The translations under genes and the position numbers were made by a program. From NCBI GenBank assembly GCA_014706385.1, contig JACGZH010000006.1, positions 1,674,001 through 1,738,000 on the forward strand: a stretch of 64,000 nt of DNA, read 5' to 3'. This DNA comes from Phaffia rhodozyma. Lineage: Eukaryota > Basidiomycota > Tremellomycetes > Cystofilobasidiales > Mrakiaceae. Positions within the stretch are counted from its first letter, which is position 1. Every line of letters begins with the position of its first letter. A model generated the notes under the pieces. The model saw nothing but the letters and a program-made list of their open reading frames with translations, searched no databases and had not been told where the DNA came from. Shown here in pieces: positions 61,401 through 64,000 of this stretch.

Positions 61401-63107
61401 ATGGAGCTCGTCAGCCCCAAGGATAAAGATTACATTGTAGAGACGGTATCGATCCCGAGAAGATATCATCGGACGCTCCTTGGCGAAAAATCAATTTTCA
61501 TTCACGACATCGAAAGCAAGACAAACTCGACCATCCGTTTTCCCCACAAGGAGACCGCGTCTGATGTGGTAACGATCTATGGACCTGAATCCCAGGCTCA
61601 CATCGCTGCTGCTATGTTGCTCGACCATGTCCCTTTCGAAGCCGATCTACACGTCCCGTTCAGTATGGAATTAGCCTCTGTGCTGGGAACCCCAGAGTTT
61701 GTCCAACTAATTGAGAGGATCAACAGAGAAGCTCAAGTGGCGATTGTGCCACCTGCGAGGATCTACCAACAGGAACAAGGAGAGGACTCGGTATTCAAGT
61801 TCAAATGTCAACGATCAAACCTCGATTTCCTGGGACCAGCCAAAGATGCATTGGAAGAGTATCTGCTCGCTAGGAAGGTCAGTTCTCTCTTCCTCTCTTT
61901 GTATTCAGACTTTTATCGCTGACGCAGATTACTTAAATCTCAACCTCTTGTCAATCTTTGCTATAGATTTTGATCTATCCTTCAGACTCACACGCTGCAC
62001 CAGATTCATATGCCGATGCGTTCTCCCACTTCAATTCTGCTCTTCTTCCTTCTAAATTTAACATTGGTGAGTCTCGATTCTGTCGTTCCCTCAAATTGAT
62101 TTGCTCGGATGTGTCTTGGTTGACTCATCGTGAGCCGTCGATTGTTGGCGTTCTATCCTCTAGCCGAAACAGAAGTGCCGACTCAAGGCGAGTCTTTAGT
62201 TCAACGGCGACTCCGGCCAGCAGCTTCTGCCCAAGACGTCAAAGCACTCTTCAACTCTACTCAGACGTTCTATACAGAGTCTTCTTTCCAAAATCAGTCA
62301 ACCTCGGATGACCGAGAAATCAGACACAGTCCAGAACGACCAAGTAGGCATATTCCTTCAGTCTCTCTCGGTGGAAGTGGTGGAGGCTCGAACTCGCTCT
62401 TTAGCGGTTCGACGCCTTACGAGCCACCGAGAACACAAGGTCGGAACGGGTTGGGGCATCGTCAACAGCTGTCGGACCTCTGGATTCCTACTCAATCGCA
62501 AACGTCTCAGACCAGGGCTTCTAATATGGGCCATGAACGATCACAATCGTCTCAACCTACATTATCCACCATCCTCTCTTCGATGCCTCCGCCTCCTGTA
62601 CCAACGTCTGCTCCCCGATCGCCTGTGGAAGAGATTTCGAAGCGAGACTCCGACTCGACGTTGGCTGCAAAGATGAGGGAAATCGGTTCGGTCAACCGAT
62701 CTGGCTCAAATAGAGCACAGTCGCTAGATATGACATCTTTGACTTATGCTGGATACAATAAAGGACACCAACAGAATCACCAGAACAACCAACATACCCA
62801 TAATCACCGCAACAGCTTCCATCATAATCACCAGGGGCATGGACAGAGTGTGTACTCTGTTGGCTCGTTTCCTGGTAGCTCAAACGCTAGGGTCAACGGA
62901 TCAGGTGGGTTTTCCCCACCCGGATCGGCTCGATCAAGTTTGTTCCCCGGGACGCTCGAAGAACAGTTCTACCATGGTAGGTTTTTTCTTTGTGTGAGGA
63001 GAGACAAGCTAGAAGTATTATAGAGTTTGACGAAATTCCTTTTGTTGGTAGGCAATGATCCGACGGATGAGCTCGACCGGGTGATCTCTTCGTTGCATCT
63101 CTCATAG
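58472..63107 (+). CDS. Multi-KH-domain RNA-binding protein (vigilin/BicC-like)
   Basis: Predicted cytoplasmic mRNA-binding regulator. ATG 58472 in good context; stop TAG 63105-63107 (ends DRVISSLHLS). Exon 1 58472-59329, exon 2 from 59416 (GC donor before it). A Ser/Thr-rich start is followed by KH-like units: RGYNILISGTHAQVLHAKGAFL; HSIIAGRKRQVIQTIQEETG; REFISGKKNGKINKIMKM; the clearest, YHKRIIGVGGKNIQRIMKKYGG, with an intact GxxG loop; and RRYHRTLLGEKSIFIHDIES, followed by IRFPHKE, SDVVTIYG and LLDHVPFEADLHVP. Between the second and later units lies a long Pro/Gln-rich linker with eight Gln. The C-terminal third is Ser/Asn/His-rich and disordered. Domain pattern and length (about 1,200 residues) fit fungal BicC-like KH proteins; no ortholog is claimed. 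Confidence 0.85.
59330..59415 (+). other. GC-AG intron of the KH-protein gene
   Basis: Intron beginning gcaagt and ending ttacag. Only this splice keeps the frame: EL joins TGLHSASCEIDYKLHS. The nearest GT donor (59334) would give a stop shortly after. Length 86 nt, normal for this genome. Confidence 0.75.
59953..59976 (+). repeat. CAG repeat coding for polyglutamine
   Basis: Seven CAG followed by CAA, in frame as eight Gln in the linker of the KH protein. It is followed by a GCCGGT/GGTGTC repeat coding Gly/Ala/Val. Confidence 0.9.
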
Positions 63108-64000
63108 AGTAGAGTAAATGTTATTTGTTTTTTCTTTGCTTTCTCTTCCTCTTCACTTTCTTTCCTTTTCTCTCTCAAGTTCTCTTCTCGTCTTCTGTGC
63201 CTGTATGTTTGTGTGATTCTCCCCAAGCTTTTATTGATTCCACCCATTCTTCTTTATTCCCAATCAAACGCCTTTTTACCATGCTGTCAGACTCTTTCTT
63301 TCACAGATTCTACTCCTTTCTCTACCGGCATAACCATTCACGTTTCCTCTACCAGAGTCCTTAGTCCTATAATACGTTCCATACATTCATTCTTTATATC
63401 CAACATTCACTATTCGCCTTTACCCTCATTCTGTCTCTCGCTTCTTGTTTTCATCATGTTTATCGTCTCATATCTTTCATTCCTTTCTTTTGACTCATCA
63501 AGTCTGAAGAGATATGCTATGATGCCCTGCTCATATCCTGGTTCCCTTCTTTCTCTTCCTTTCTCAATCCTCTGCTTTGGTTTATAAGCGACGTAAACAC
63601 CGTTTCTTCATGTCACAGTCAATCTCGATCTGTTCTGCTATTCTTCTTTTCCATCTCTGTCTTTCTAAGTTCGAGGAAGAATCGAAGTTAAACAAGAAGA
63701 AGATTGAGCGAAGTTCAATCCTTGTTTCAGGCATCCTGATTCCGTTCTGTCGTTTTAGTTCTGACGATTGGACTCTTTGATGATTCGTTTCTTTTTCTTT
63801 TTCTTTGCGTCTCCTTTTCTCTCTCCTCCTCTTCTTTGTTTCCTTCCTCTCCGTTCTGTTCAAGATTGATGTAAACTCAGTTCGAATCATAGGAGATGAC
63901 CAAGATAAGACAAGATGAAAGCGAAACATCAAGAATGTAAAGACATTTTCTTACGTTCCCCGTCAGATACGAAGAGTACAGATATGGATTGATCCAAACG
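63108..64000. other. 3' UTR and intergenic end of window
   Basis: 893 bases, strongly T/C-rich. Small frames (63125-63364, 63213-63587, 63582-63932 on the minus strand) are low-complexity and carry no motif. No gene is supported. Confidence 0.5.

Overview
The window is nuclear DNA from a fungus, most likely a basidiomycete yeast of the Tremellomycetes type; Phaffia/Xanthophyllomyces is a guess from the gene style, not an identification. Genes are dense and cut by many short introns (about 50-100 nt, GT-AG, pyrimidine-rich ends), exons can be only 10-25 nt, and both strands are used. The fungus-specific import factor Tim54, a group X-type hybrid histidine kinase and an Msb1-type protein point to fungi. 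A nuclear complex I accessory subunit argues against Saccharomyces and fission yeast, which lack complex I. No mobile element, CRISPR array, rRNA or convincing tRNA was seen.

Layout. 1-12057 (+): 3' part of a giant hybrid histidine kinase (kinase-like domain, AAA-type P-loop, GAF, HisKA, HATPase, receiver). 12450-13905 (+): spliceosome factor Cwc15. 14699-17699 (-): type II membrane glycosyltransferase with a DXD motif. 18514-24822 (-): elongation factor Spt6, divergent from 25092-26063 (+), mitochondrial ribosomal protein bL28m. 26472-29089 (+): importin alpha. 29688-31194 (+): omega-like glutathione transferase. 31195-31750: intergenic stretch rich in nested inverted repeats. 31751-33466 (+): intronless Ser/Pro-rich protein ending in a CaaX-like tetrapeptide. 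33891-37300 (-) and 38069-41242 (-): two major facilitator transporters (Dal5-like and sugar/SV2-like). 41825-44665 (+): mitochondrial AAA ATPase Afg1. 44998-48977 (-): Msb1-like morphogenesis protein. 49765-50681 (-) and 50926-52484 (+): complex I ESSS-like subunit and Tim54, a divergent mitochondrial pair. 52991-53357 (+): small secreted protein. 54045-56809 (-): actin-interacting protein 1. 58472-63107 (+): multi-KH RNA-binding protein behind a very long AUG-free leader.

Functionally this is mostly housekeeping: RNA and transcription (Cwc15, Spt6, KH protein), nuclear import, mitochondria (bL28m, Afg1, ESSS, Tim54), cell polarity and actin (Msb1, Aip1), glycosylation, transport and stress sensing. 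I found no obvious new multi-gene system. The most unusual observations are local: a run of 10-25 nt microexons building the first transmembrane helix of a transporter, an 827-nt leader without any ATG, a possible structured RNA between two genes, a GC-AG intron, a perfect 14-bp hairpin behind Aip1, and an intronless protein with a possible prenylation tail. Several gene models were checked by summing exon lengths to a whole number of codons (Cwc15, GST, bL28m, Tim54, ESSS). The others are given as locus extents with motifs read across splice sites by eye.
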